A DNA stretch of 25,879 bases from Desulfuromonas sp. SDB (GCA_001412365.1 LKUE01000201.1:1-25879); one strand, 5' to 3'. Positions 15,786 to 24,548 are shown, counted from the stretch's first letter. Notes: a model not told the origin generated them from the letters alone. A program made the numbers and translations.

Positions 15786-18689
15786 TTAAACCTCACTCGC
15801 CTCAACCACAATCTTAAAATCAACTTGCAGTTCTTTAAAATGCCTCTTGGCGCAACGTATTTTATCGGCTTCAAAATTTCTTAACTTTTCAAAATCCTTA
15901 ATCCCTTTTGTTTCTCTTACGAGATAAAGCGTATCATCTCCATGCTTAACAATCGCCCAATCCGGGTTATATGCACCTATCGGAGTATCAACCTTAAACC
16001 ACGAAGGAAGCTTCACGAATAATTTAATATCTTCGCGCACGTCTAAATTCTCCGCAAAACGCTTTTCAATCTCAGAGTCATATTCAATGGCGTCATAGAC
16101 TGATTTTTTAACTTCAACAAGATTATTCAGATAGCTTATAATTTCTGTTTCTTCAAACAAACGCATTTCATATTCTTGACCGGCAATCTTCTCATATTTA
16201 ATGCCGTCTATGATCAATTTATGCAATTCTCGCTTTATCAAGCGAACTACCGAATCCATAAACCTTTGAGGATTTAAAGCAAATTCTTCCATCCTGCCGG
16301 AATTTATCAATATTCGCACAAGAGTATTTCTTGTCAACTCTGTTTCTTTCTGCAAATACGCTAAGATATCAGGGAGATTTAGTTTTTCTTCACCATAGGA
16401 AGCAAGTGTTTCCTGTACTCTTAGCTCTTTCGTGCCAATACCCTTTTCTTTAATATCCACTTCTGCTTTTTTGTATAAAATTTTCACTTTCTCTATCCGC
16501 TCCATTCCTCTAATCGCCTTTGAAGCATTTTCAATCAAAACTTCGGTATCATATTCCACCGAATATGTCGTTTTCGGTTTTATCTTATCCCATAAAATCT
16601 TAAACTCATCGTCAAGATAGACTTGTTTATTTATTTGAAGCGTTTTTCGATTATTTTTGTTAACAACCCTCTCAGAAAACAAATAACTCTGGACAACATC
16701 AATAACCTGATGTTTAACATCTTCAAACTCTGGACTAAGTTCAACCTCAAAATATTTATCCGAAGGATCAAATTTTGGCTGAATCTGGCCGTCGTTATTA
16801 ATATGGCCTTGCTCTTTTAACTCATTCCAAATCTTTTCTGACTTCTCTGCACCGATAGTTTTTTCTTCCCCATCTACAACCTGAGCGATTCTAGCAAAAG
16901 CGGCTTTACTTACAACCCCAAAGCGGATATTAAAATCTTCCTCAATTTCTGTTTGTAGTTTTTTCGCAAAATCATCATAGCTTTCATTGGCAATCACCGT
17001 AAGCCGGTTTATCGTTTCATCAAAAATACGCTCTCCGTCCTGTCTGACCGGCAACCTAAGCCCTCGGCCTATTTCCTGCCTTTTCTTCATCTCCGATTTT
17101 GTTTCATTAAGTGTGCATATCTGAAAGACATTAGGGTTATCCCATCCCTCACGCAGAGCAGAATGGCTAAAGATAAACCGCAACGGCTCATCTAGGGATA
17201 ACAATTGCTCTTTATTTTTCATGATCTTATTGTAAACATCTTCATCGGCTTGAGTATCACCTGAGGTGTCTTTTAGAATCCCTTTTTTATCAGCGGCAAA
17301 ATAGCCGTCATGGAGCTTTTCAATCGGGAATTTAAGCAAATCTTTATACCGAGGCTTTTGAATTAACTCTTTGAAATATTCTTCAAACCACAGAGCAATT
17401 TTACCCTTTACCGAATTGACCTGTTCATCATAAGAACGATAATTAGCTACCCTATCAATAAAAAACAAGGAAAGAACCTTAATCCCTTTATCCTTAACTT
17501 TTAATTCCTTTTCCAAATGCTCCTGAATAGCATTTTTGATCTGCACCTTCATAATATCATCTGTTAAGCCACCCTGCGTTTGCCCCACGATTAAAGTTTT
17601 ACCATTGGTAAAGGAAATAAACTCATTCCCCGGCTCTGCGCTGATTTCATCAATAATGTAACCATTTTTATAGTTTTCACGCTCATTAGACCGTGTAAAC
17701 AAATCATCCTTGTGCTTTACAGTTATATTTTTAAGTTTTGGACCAGTTGGTGAATCAACATGAATTGCTAATTTAGCCTTAATCCCGTTTCGGTTATCAA
17801 CAGACTTAAACTGAATAAACGGCTCGTTAAAATATTCGCCGCTTAAAACAGATGCAACCTCAATCCGTTTTACCAAGCGCATATCGTAAGCTTTGATGGG
17901 ATCAAGCTTGTATAATAAATTATATGGATTTCTGTGTGTAGCGGAATATCGCATTGTGCAAAGCGGATTCAATGTTTCAATTGCTTCTTTCGCCTTAGGT
18001 GTATTATCAACGCTCTGAGGCTCATCTATAATAACAATGGGATTAGTTGCCTGAATAAATTCTATAGGCTTTCTGCCAGATAGTTTATCGCTTTCCCGAT
18101 GTATGATATTACTTTTCTTTTCCTCGTCCTTATCCTCCAGAGTTTTCCTGAAAGCATCTATATTTATAACCATAATCTGAATCTGATTACTTGTCGCGAA
18201 TTGGCGCACCTGATTGACCTTTTTGGAATCGTACACAAAATAATCATAAGAAACATTATTATAAAGATGCAGAAAATGCTCTTTTGTAATATCAAGGTTT
18301 TTCAATACGCCTTCTCTAATAGCAATGCTTGGAACAACAATTACATATTTCTTAAACCCGTATTTTTTATTGAGTTCAAAAATAGTGCGAAGATACACAT
18401 AGGTTTTACCGGTCCCGGTTTCCATCTCAATAGAAAAATGCTTGCCTTGCAATGTTGGAATTCGTTCAATCCCGTTATTCTCTTGCACTAACCGCACGTT
18501 TTCCAATAAAGCCGGTTCATCCAAAACAAGCCTATTGCCAACGCCAAGTTCAGTTTGAAAAATCCAGTCTTGCCGTTTAAAACCTATTTCAAGATCTCCC
18601 TCAGATAAAGGCTGACCGTCAAACACATCGGTCATAGCATTAACTGCATCAATCTGAAACTGTAAATTAGAGTCAAATTTTAACTTCAT
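15786..18689 (-). CDS. res: Type III restriction enzyme Res subunit (helicase-nuclease)
   Basis: Res hydrolyses ATP to communicate along DNA and cuts about 25-27 bp from an unmethylated recognition site when bound to Mod. Superfamily 2 helicase motifs are in order: Walker A ETGTGKT (90-96), motif II as DEPQ (222-225), SAT (249-251), motif V ALREGWDNPNV (511-521) and motif VI QEIGRGLRLPV (538-548). The C-terminal PD-(D/E)xK nuclease is intact as PD (909-910) and ETK (926-928). Length (967) is normal. No clear Shine-Dalgarno precedes its ATG; a short frame overlaps its start (18673-18738), so translation might be coupled. Unusually, it is separated from mod by DUF3800 and a 287-bp gap with opposite-strand signals, so it can be controlled apart from the methylase. 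No frameshift is present. Confidence 0.95.
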   Translation of the reverse strand: MKLKFDSNLQFQIDAVNAMTDVFDGQPLSEGDLEIGFKRQDWIFQTELGVGNRLVLDEPALLENVRLVQENNGIERIPTLQGKHFSIEMETGTGKTYVYLRTIFELNKKYGFKKYVIVVPSIAIREGVLKNLDITKEHFLHLYNNVSYDYFVYDSKKVNQVRQFATSNQIQIMVINIDAFRKTLEDKDEEKKSNIIHRESDKLSGRKPIEFIQATNPIVIIDEPQSVDNTPKAKEAIETLNPLCTMRYSATHRNPYNLLYKLDPIKAYDMRLVKRIEVASVLSGEYFNEPFIQFKSVDNRNGIKAKLAIHVDSPTGPKLKNITVKHKDDLFTRSNERENYKNGYIIDEISAEPGNEFISFTNGKTLIVGQTQGGLTDDIMKVQIKNAIQEHLEKELKVKDKGIKVLSLFFIDRVANYRSYDEQVNSVKGKIALWFEEYFKELIQKPRYKDLLKFPIEKLHDGYFAADKKGILKDTSGDTQADEDVYNKIMKNKEQLLSLDEPLRFIFSHSALREGWDNPNVFQICTLNETKSEMKKRQEIGRGLRLPVRQDGERIFDETINRLTVIANESYDDFAKKLQTEIEEDFNIRFGVVSKAAFARIAQVVDGEEKTIGAEKSEKIWNELKEQGHINNDGQIQPKFDPSDKYFEVELSPEFEDVKHQVIDVVQSYLFSERVVNKNNRKTLQINKQVYLDDEFKILWDKIKPKTTYSVEYDTEVLIENASKAIRGMERIEKVKILYKKAEVDIKEKGIGTKELRVQETLASYGEEKLNLPDILAYLQKETELTRNTLVRILINSGRMEEFALNPQRFMDSVVRLIKRELHKLIIDGIKYEKIAGQEYEMRLFEETEIISYLNNLVEVKKSVYDAIEYDSEIEKRFAENLDVREDIKLFVKLPSWFKVDTPIGAYNPDWAIVKHGDDTLYLVRETKGIKDFEKLRNFEADKIRCAKRHFKELQVDFKIVVEASEV

Positions 18690-18738
18690 AGCTTCGCCGT
18701 TCAGCTGCTTCGCTGATTACACAGATTATTTTTAACAT
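18673..18738 (-). other. Possible 21-codon leader ORF overlapping the res start
   Basis: On the minus strand an ATG at 18738 opens a 21-codon frame (MLKIICVISEAAERRS...) that ends at a TGA (18675-18673) inside codons 5-6 of res. The frame is open for a further 25 or so codons upstream without ATG. Because res itself lacks a good Shine-Dalgarno, termination here could feed ribosomes to the res ATG. The ORF's own ribosome site is weak, and the segment lies partly under a plus-strand promoter, so the open frame may be accidental. Confidence 0.25.
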
Positions 18739-18760
18739 TCGTCCATACCCAAGATATACT
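18732..18760 (+). promoter_or_regulatory. Promoter for opposite-strand small RNA
   Basis: TTAACA (18732-18737), a 17-bp spacer and TATACT (18755-18760) match the sigma-70 hexamers at five of six positions each. It points away from res, towards the structured region and terminator at 18795-18893, and predicts a start near 18767. Confidence 0.6.
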
Positions 18761-18766
18761 GTTTTC

Positions 18767-18893
18767 AGCTCATCTGCCACGCGTAGAAAGAGTAACCGGG
18801 ATGTAAACAAGCATCCCCTGCATTAGTCAAAAAGGACTGGGGATTCCCGGTCGACAGGCAATTCTGATTACTCGGAATTGCCTGTTTTTTTTT
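18767..18893 (+). ncRNA. Predicted structured small RNA, antisense to the res leader
   Basis: About 127 nt between a consensus-like promoter and a strong terminator, on the strand opposite to all island genes. The core folds as one nested hairpin: 18795-18801 (ACCGGGA) pairs with 18845-18851 (TCCCGGT), 18813-18818 (ATCCCC) with 18839-18844 (GGGGAT), and 18825-18828 (AGTC) with 18835-18838 (GACT). The 3' side is continuous for 17 bases, while the 5' side carries bulges of 11 and 6 bases. A mutually exclusive hairpin (18798-18803 with 18812-18817, both six bases) is also possible. Bases 18781-18860 are 41/80 G+C, clearly higher than the flanking genes. I do not recognise a known RNA family. If the island operon is transcribed through into res, this RNA is antisense to that mRNA. 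Confidence 0.55.
18854..18893 (+). terminator. Strong Rho-independent terminator, plus strand
   Basis: An uninterrupted 11-bp stem pairs 18854-18864 (ACAGGCAATTC) with 18875-18885, with a ten-base loop, followed by nine Ts (18885-18893). The T run is only on the plus strand; in the minus direction the stem is preceded, not followed, by the A/T run, so it should not stop island-gene transcription. Confidence 0.85.
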
Positions 18894-18903
18894 AATAATC
18901 TCC

Positions 18904-18932
18904 TTGACTTATACCGCTCCTTGAGGTATACT
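18904..18932 (+). promoter_or_regulatory. Second opposite-strand promoter with an embedded operator-like dyad
   Basis: TTGACT (18904-18909), a 17-bp spacer and TATACT (18927-18932) form a near-consensus promoter on the plus strand. Between and overlapping the boxes is an inverted repeat, TATACC (18910-18915) and GGTATA (18925-18930), nine bases apart, positioned where a repressor would block RNA polymerase. The same region is a direct repeat: CTCCTTGA occurs twice with a 17-bp period. The predicted transcript would start near 18939 and run into the 3' end of the DUF3800 gene as antisense. Two small hairpins (18943-18953, 18960-18970) and a T-rich run (18974-18983) follow and might end it early. 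Confidence 0.45.
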
Positions 18933-18976
18933 TAAAATGAACCACTGAAAGTGTGAATGCACCGTAGGTGGTGTTT

Positions 18977-19765
18977 TTATTTTGGGGAAACCACAATTCC
19001 ATATTCATTATCCCCGCTTGCCTGCAAATTGAAAGAGTCTTTCATCGTGTCTAACAAATTCTTAACTTTCACTATATCAAAACTAGCTGGCATCCTGCTT
19101 GGGAAGTCCTTTCCCAAAATCTCTTTTATTCCATACAAATAAACAAGATACGAGACCAAATCAGCAAGTTGTATAAAATACGACTCCCTTGATTCTTTCG
19201 GCAATGGGTCTTCAATTAAAGATTTTATTTCCTGACGGTAACTCTCCGGATTGAATTTTGACGGTATAAAATTGATACGCTGAATCTTTCGCGTTGTCTT
19301 CCGCATCTTTCCTTCTCTTCCAGGATCTGTAATTATCAAAAATCTTTTCGAAGGGTCAATTTTTTTCAAATCATTCTCAATTCGCTGAACAGAATAGGTT
19401 AATGCTTTGTCTAACACGGAGTACTTAGGCACAGTTACTTTTTTCTTGTTAATCAGAATATTGATGATTTTTATATCAAGTTCAGCAACCAATTTACAGT
19501 ATAGATCCGTAATTAAAATCCGGTCATACTCTGACAAATTAAATGCCCTGTAAGGTTTTTTGTTTAAAAGGAAATACTTTGTGTGCAGTTCTGTCTTAAC
19601 GGGAAAATTAAAATCAGCTTTAAGTTGACGTCTAAAATCTTGTATGTGTTTATATGCCTGTTTCCAATCCAGATAGTGAGTATAAACAGCCGTCAGCACA
19701 AAAATCGGTGACGAATACGCGGGATAACCGTCGTCTCCTGTTTCATCGTAATATGCGATATACAT
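18977..19765 (-). CDS. DUF3800 domain protein, predicted RNase-H-fold nuclease
   Basis: DUF3800 proteins are predicted metal-dependent nucleases of the RNase H fold that are often found in defence islands; their biochemical role is mostly unknown. The acidic residues expected for the fold are all visible: YYDETGDD at the N-terminus (D7, E8), TELH (E59, H61), IITDPGREG (D147) and IQLADLVSYL (D202). The 262-residue length is typical. The ATG at 19765 lies 9 bp after mod, with an AGGG Shine-Dalgarno overlapping the mod stop, so it belongs to the same operon. Its insertion between mod and res suggests an accessory role in the restriction system. Whether it acts on DNA or RNA cannot be told. Confidence 0.85.
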   Translation of the reverse strand: MYIAYYDETGDDGYPAYSSPIFVLTAVYTHYLDWKQAYKHIQDFRRQLKADFNFPVKTELHTKYFLLNKKPYRAFNLSEYDRILITDLYCKLVAELDIKIINILINKKKVTVPKYSVLDKALTYSVQRIENDLKKIDPSKRFLIITDPGREGKMRKTTRKIQRINFIPSKFNPESYRQEIKSLIEDPLPKESRESYFIQLADLVSYLVYLYGIKEILGKDFPSRMPASFDIVKVKNLLDTMKDSFNLQASGDNEYGIVVSPK

Positions 19766-19774
19766 AATTTTTCC

Positions 19775-21667
19775 CTAAACTGTCCTAAAATCATCAACTC
19801 CCTTTGATTTCATAATCTGCACAGCGTTGGTTTTAAGCTGGTCATTATTGACAAAACCCTGATCTAAACATATAACTCTGCTCGGCTGTTTTTCTGCCAT
19901 TGCCTTAATTACTTCTTTTGTTAGCTCTTTCTCAAGGCATACAAGCATAGCGCCGTCTTCTATGGAATACACGGTCTTGCCAGCTAATTCGATCTTCTCA
20001 ATCTTTGTTGTTAATTCAAACCCGGCTTTAAGTAGAATTTCAAACAAAATGTCTTCTTGCGTAGCTTTTGGATCAATGTGGTCAATATATAATTCCAATT
20101 GCTTTTCAAGCGCTTTTTTATCGCTAGATAATTTTTCAGCATCCCAGATTTTAAAGTTTGACTTGTCGAGCTTAAAAACCTTAAAACCTAAGTTTAACTG
20201 TTTATCTTTGAACAAAGTTTCGCCTTTTTCTTTTTCAATACTTTTGATTACTCTGCGAATACGTTCTTTGCCAATGTCAGCAATAGTTTTAAAGCCGGCT
20301 TTATAAGCGGCTGTATCTTCACTACAGTATTCTGGCAATTGGACGCATATATATTTTCTATCGCCCTTATCCTTTGAATTTAAATCGATTATAGCGTGTG
20401 CAGTAGCATTAGAGCCTGCAAAAAAATCTAAAATGATATCGTTTGAATCAGGATTAGTCGCAACGTTAAGTAGATTCTGAATAAGTCCAATGGGCTTTGG
20501 ATAAGGGAAAATTTGTATATCACCAAAAATCTTTATAATTTCATTAGTTCCATGCTGAGTATAAACATCTTCAATAATAGAAAAAGCCTTTCCCATTCTA
20601 ATATTTCCATCTTCATCCTTAAGATATTGTTTCGTATGTACAGTCCAGCCATCTTTGCTTTTCACAAATTCAAGTTCATTATTCTTTAAAGCACTTTCTA
20701 CGCGTTCTTTACTCCAATACCATTGTCGTTTAGGCATAATTCTGGAACCATCAGGAGCCTGTATGGGAAAAACTAAATTTTTCCTCTCACCAACTGCTTT
20801 CCCTGCTTCTAAAGGGTGTGTTCTATAAGGACCTCTAACTTTGTAATTCTCATCTTTATTTTTGTAATATTTATTAACGGAATCTTCGCTATAAGGAACA
20901 AAAAGTTGCCCAATAGCATCAACATTTTTTGCATAAAACATAATATATTCGTGAAGAGTAACTAAATGTTTTTCTTTTGCCCCACCACCATATCGTTTTT
21001 TCCAAATAATACAATCAATAAAATTTTCTTCACCAAATATCTCATCACATATTTTTCGTAAATTAGACACCTCATTATCATCGACACTTATAAAGATAAA
21101 TCCATCATCACAAAGTAAATTCTTCGCCAAAAATAGCCTCGGATACATCATGTTCATCCACTTGCTATGAAAGCGCCCCTCTGTATCCGTATTTGTCGAA
21201 AACTTCTTGCCTGCCGCGTCAACCTGACCTGTGTATTGCAAATATGTTGTTAAATTCTCTGTATAATCATCTGGGTAGATAAAATCATTGCCGGTGTTAT
21301 AAGGCGGATCGATATAAATCATCTTAATTTTGCCATAATATGATTTCTGCAAAAGCTTTAACACCTCAAGATTATCGCCTTCGATAAAGAGATTTTCCGT
21401 GTTGTCAAAATTCACTGATTCTTCAGGACAGGGTTTTAATGTACCGATACTGGGATTTTGAATAATCCTAAAACAATCAGCTTTTCCCGGCCAATTCATG
21501 CCATAACGTTCTTTACCGGCTTCGATACTCTCACCCAAAGTCAGCTTTAACTTTTTAAAGTCAATCTTATCTTCGGTAAATATTTCCGGAAATAATTGGC
21601 GCAATTTTTCTTTTTGCTCTTTAGTTATATCCATTGAACGTAAATCGAGTTTTTCTGGTTCGCTCAT
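19775..21667 (-). CDS. mod: Type III restriction-modification N6-adenine methyltransferase (Mod)
   Basis: Mod provides sequence recognition and methylates one strand of a short asymmetric site at adenine N6; it also directs Res. The beta-class order is seen: catalytic motif IV DPPYNTG (DPPY at 120-123) before SAM-binding motif I DFFAGSNATAHA (414-425). The region between (about 210-400) is the variable target-recognition part. Length is 630, at the usual type III size, with intact motifs. The ATG at 21667 has an AGGGGG Shine-Dalgarno six bases upstream and lies 10 bp after the helicase gene. No simple-sequence repeats typical of phase-variable mod genes were seen. Confidence 0.96.
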   Translation of the reverse strand: MSEPEKLDLRSMDITKEQKEKLRQLFPEIFTEDKIDFKKLKLTLGESIEAGKERYGMNWPGKADCFRIIQNPSIGTLKPCPEESVNFDNTENLFIEGDNLEVLKLLQKSYYGKIKMIYIDPPYNTGNDFIYPDDYTENLTTYLQYTGQVDAAGKKFSTNTDTEGRFHSKWMNMMYPRLFLAKNLLCDDGFIFISVDDNEVSNLRKICDEIFGEENFIDCIIWKKRYGGGAKEKHLVTLHEYIMFYAKNVDAIGQLFVPYSEDSVNKYYKNKDENYKVRGPYRTHPLEAGKAVGERKNLVFPIQAPDGSRIMPKRQWYWSKERVESALKNNELEFVKSKDGWTVHTKQYLKDEDGNIRMGKAFSIIEDVYTQHGTNEIIKIFGDIQIFPYPKPIGLIQNLLNVATNPDSNDIILDFFAGSNATAHAIIDLNSKDKGDRKYICVQLPEYCSEDTAAYKAGFKTIADIGKERIRRVIKSIEKEKGETLFKDKQLNLGFKVFKLDKSNFKIWDAEKLSSDKKALEKQLELYIDHIDPKATQEDILFEILLKAGFELTTKIEKIELAGKTVYSIEDGAMLVCLEKELTKEVIKAMAEKQPSRVICLDQGFVNNDQLKTNAVQIMKSKGVDDFRTV

Positions 21668-21677
21668 TTTATACCCC

Positions 21678-24548
21678 CTATACTACTTCCCATTTTATCG
21701 TAAATAGTTCCTGTTCGCTAACCTTTTGGCCCAATTGTTTCTCAACATCATCTATTAAAGATTCTTTTCTCTTATCTACTTCGCGGCAGGCATCATCTAA
21801 TTCTTTCCACAACGCCTCACGTTTCGATTCAATACCTTTTATCTGCTTTTGAATCTTAACTTTTTCTGGCAAGTTCGGCGCAGTGCGTGCTTGCCTTCTC
21901 AATTCTTTAATATTTTCATCAATATCTTTTATATTCTCTCGGAGCGTCTTTTTCTTATCCTGCGCCCATTTATCAAGTTTATCCATTTCTTCATCAAAAA
22001 ACGTACTGTTACGCACGTCAATATTCTTCAATATTTCTCCACGCTGATTGTTGAGCAATTCTTGAGTTTTAGCCGTATCTACTTCGCTATTACCGGGAAT
22101 AACTTTCGCGTCTAAAGAAAAAAGGCGATAAGATTGCTCCGGGCTTAAAGAATTTCCCTCATTATCGGCACCAGCTAAGATAAGATAATCCTCATCTGAA
22201 ATAGATTCAATGGTCAAAGCGTAAGCTGATAAAAATCCCGATTTCCCCACTAATTCCTCAAGAATTGTGATTTTCTTACTGCTATTGCAATAATCAAATT
22301 GCAAATAAGCTTTTGTTAATTCTTTTGATTTTGCCATAGCAAAAACTTTTTGCGCTATGGGATGGCCTATACGATAAAGATGCGCGTCTTCAACATTTTT
22401 GGCCATCCTGTAAGGGCCAAGTGAAATATCCGGGATGTCTTCAAAGCATTTCGACTTCAACATAAAAGAATACGAATCACTTGAAAAATCAGCATGATCT
22501 TTAAGGTAATATTTGGTCAAATCCCACAAAAGAACCTCATATTTACTTAAATAATCCCGGCTTTCGACAAGGTTTACTCTCAGCTTCTCATGCACTTCCT
22601 CGTCAAAATGTTCAAGAAGGTTTTGCCGTGTAGAAGCCATTCTGTCGGCAATCTTTTCCTCTAATTCTTTTTGCAACTCATCAAAGTATTGCTGTATGTC
22701 TTCAGGTGTCCGGCATTGCTGATATATAGTGGCTATGCGTTTTTCAAAATCAACTCCTGATTCAATCGCTCCCAACACGTCATCGCTTGCGCCAAATACA
22801 CCGCTAAAAAGTTTAAATTTCTCATCTAACAATTGATATATCCTCTGATCCGCCGCGTTGGTTTTATTCAAAAAATTAACAACCACGACATCATATTTTT
22901 GTCCATAACGATGACAGCGGCCTATACGCTGTTCTATCCTCTGCGGATTCCAAGGTAAATCATAGTTAATCACCAATGAACAAAACTGCAAATTTATTCC
23001 TTCCGCCCCGGATTCAGTAGCAATCATTATTGAGGCGTGATTTTTAAAATAATCGACCAAGGCCGCGCGTGTATCCGCACTCTTTGAGCCGGTAATCACA
23101 TCAGTGCCTTTATGTTTTTCAAGCCACTGTTTATATATTGATTTTGCCAAATCATCATTGTTTGTACCGTTAAACATAACGATTTTATCTTTATATTCTG
23201 TCTGGGAAAGTAAATTAAACAAATAGTCCTGTGTTCTGCGGGATTCTGTAAAAATCAAGGCTTTTTCATCAGCACCAAACTTTTCAGCCTGTTTAAAGCC
23301 CATCTTTAAGGCTTTCATCATCTCATTACCTTTGGCGTTATGAGTTATTGATTCAGCCAAATCACGGAAGCTTTCTAAATCTTTGATTTCCGCCTTTATT
23401 TCCTCTATCTGCTCCTGAGTTATTGTATCGCTTTCTTCTTCTTGTCCGTTTTCTTCATTCCATTCATCTTTGGTAGCGTCTAATCCCTCATAATCCGCAG
23501 AGAGAGATTCACTTATTTCTTCTTTCCGTGCCTTTTCTGCCTCTTTAACAAAAATCTGCAAGCGGTTAATCAACGAATGTAGTGTTTTAGCAATCGCGAA
23601 CGTTGAAGAAGCTAGTAGCTTACGAAGAATAAGAGTTATTAATTGCCGTTGGCTTGAAGGCAAGGCGTATAAATGGTCTCGCTGTAAATATTCTGAAACA
23701 AGATCGTATAATTTTTGTTCTTCCGGGGTAGGAATAAATTCCTGAACCAAAGCCATCCTATTCGTATAATTTATATATTCTGTAACTTGCCGCCGCAAGG
23801 TACGCTTACAAACCGGTACAAGACGAGTTCGCAAATCAGCGTATAATTGCTCATCATTCAAATATACAAACTGGCTTTTAAAACTTTTCACATCGCCAAA
23901 AACGTAATCGTCAATAAAACTCACCAAACCGTAAAGCTCTAACAAGGAATTTTGCAATGGGGTTGCAGTCAGTAACAGTTTAGGCGCATTAGAGACAGAT
24001 TCCTTTATACTGCGGGCGATTTTATTTGACTTTTTATAGACATTGCGCAAACGGTGCGCTTCATCTAAAACTACTAAATCCCATTTAACTAATCTCAAAT
24101 ATTCTTCTTTACTGCGTGCGAAATGATAAGAACAAATAACAGCAATATCCTTTTGATCAAAAGGATTCGATACCCCCCGCTTCACAAAATCATTAAAAGT
24201 TTTACTCTCCAATATAAGCGAAGGAACAAAAAACTTATCTAAAAGCTCTTGATTCCATTGTTTTCGTAAGGATGAGGGAACAATAATAAGTATTTTGCGC
24301 CGTCTTTCAGCCCAACGCTGAGACAACACAAGACCGGCTTCAATAGTCTTACCTAAACCGACCTCATCGGCTAAAAGGACACCTTTTGAAAAAGGCGATC
24401 GAAAAGCAAACAAAGCTGCATCAACCTGATGAGGATTCAAATCAACTTGTGCGTCCGCTAAAGTAGATGTAATTTTTTCAATGCTATCCGGTGGACACCG
24501 CTTGCTTAATTCCCATGCGAAATATTTAGCGTGATAATCAGTAATCAT
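21678..24548 (-). CDS. SNF2/RapA-like helicase of a defence operon
   Basis: A DNA translocase-type ATPase. Motifs in order: Walker A DEVGLGKT (61-68), DEAH (162-165), TATP (194-197), the second RecA lobe with ALIFTESRRTQDYL (430-443), motif V TESGAEGINLQF (511-522) and motif VI QRIGRCHRYGQ (540-550). Between the lobes is a strongly acidic, charged insertion (about 335-395, including EENGQEEESD). The last 110 residues or so form a long predicted coiled coil. At 956 residues it resembles SNF2 helicases that accompany methylases in defence systems, such as DISARM DrmD, but the DUF1998 and other DISARM genes are not present here. It starts at ATG 24548, 23 bp after the ATPase gene, and is followed by mod. 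It probably moves on DNA for the restriction system. Confidence 0.9.
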   Translation of the reverse strand: MITDYHAKYFAWELSKRCPPDSIEKITSTLADAQVDLNPHQVDAALFAFRSPFSKGVLLADEVGLGKTIEAGLVLSQRWAERRRKILIIVPSSLRKQWNQELLDKFFVPSLILESKTFNDFVKRGVSNPFDQKDIAVICSYHFARSKEEYLRLVKWDLVVLDEAHRLRNVYKKSNKIARSIKESVSNAPKLLLTATPLQNSLLELYGLVSFIDDYVFGDVKSFKSQFVYLNDEQLYADLRTRLVPVCKRTLRRQVTEYINYTNRMALVQEFIPTPEEQKLYDLVSEYLQRDHLYALPSSQRQLITLILRKLLASSTFAIAKTLHSLINRLQIFVKEAEKARKEEISESLSADYEGLDATKDEWNEENGQEEESDTITQEQIEEIKAEIKDLESFRDLAESITHNAKGNEMMKALKMGFKQAEKFGADEKALIFTESRRTQDYLFNLLSQTEYKDKIVMFNGTNNDDLAKSIYKQWLEKHKGTDVITGSKSADTRAALVDYFKNHASIMIATESGAEGINLQFCSLVINYDLPWNPQRIEQRIGRCHRYGQKYDVVVVNFLNKTNAADQRIYQLLDEKFKLFSGVFGASDDVLGAIESGVDFEKRIATIYQQCRTPEDIQQYFDELQKELEEKIADRMASTRQNLLEHFDEEVHEKLRVNLVESRDYLSKYEVLLWDLTKYYLKDHADFSSDSYSFMLKSKCFEDIPDISLGPYRMAKNVEDAHLYRIGHPIAQKVFAMAKSKELTKAYLQFDYCNSSKKITILEELVGKSGFLSAYALTIESISDEDYLILAGADNEGNSLSPEQSYRLFSLDAKVIPGNSEVDTAKTQELLNNQRGEILKNIDVRNSTFFDEEMDKLDKWAQDKKKTLRENIKDIDENIKELRRQARTAPNLPEKVKIQKQIKGIESKREALWKELDDACREVDKRKESLIDDVEKQLGQKVSEQELFTIKWEVV

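Noticed and set aside
15626-15884. Overlapping 82-codon frames on both strands between the island edge and the end of res
   Set aside because: They are AT-rich, overlap each other and the res 3' end, and have no family resemblance or convincing ribosome site.
18099-18491. 130-codon plus-strand frame inside res
   Set aside because: It lies fully antisense to a conserved helicase region, and its long hydrophobic runs follow from the complementary codons.
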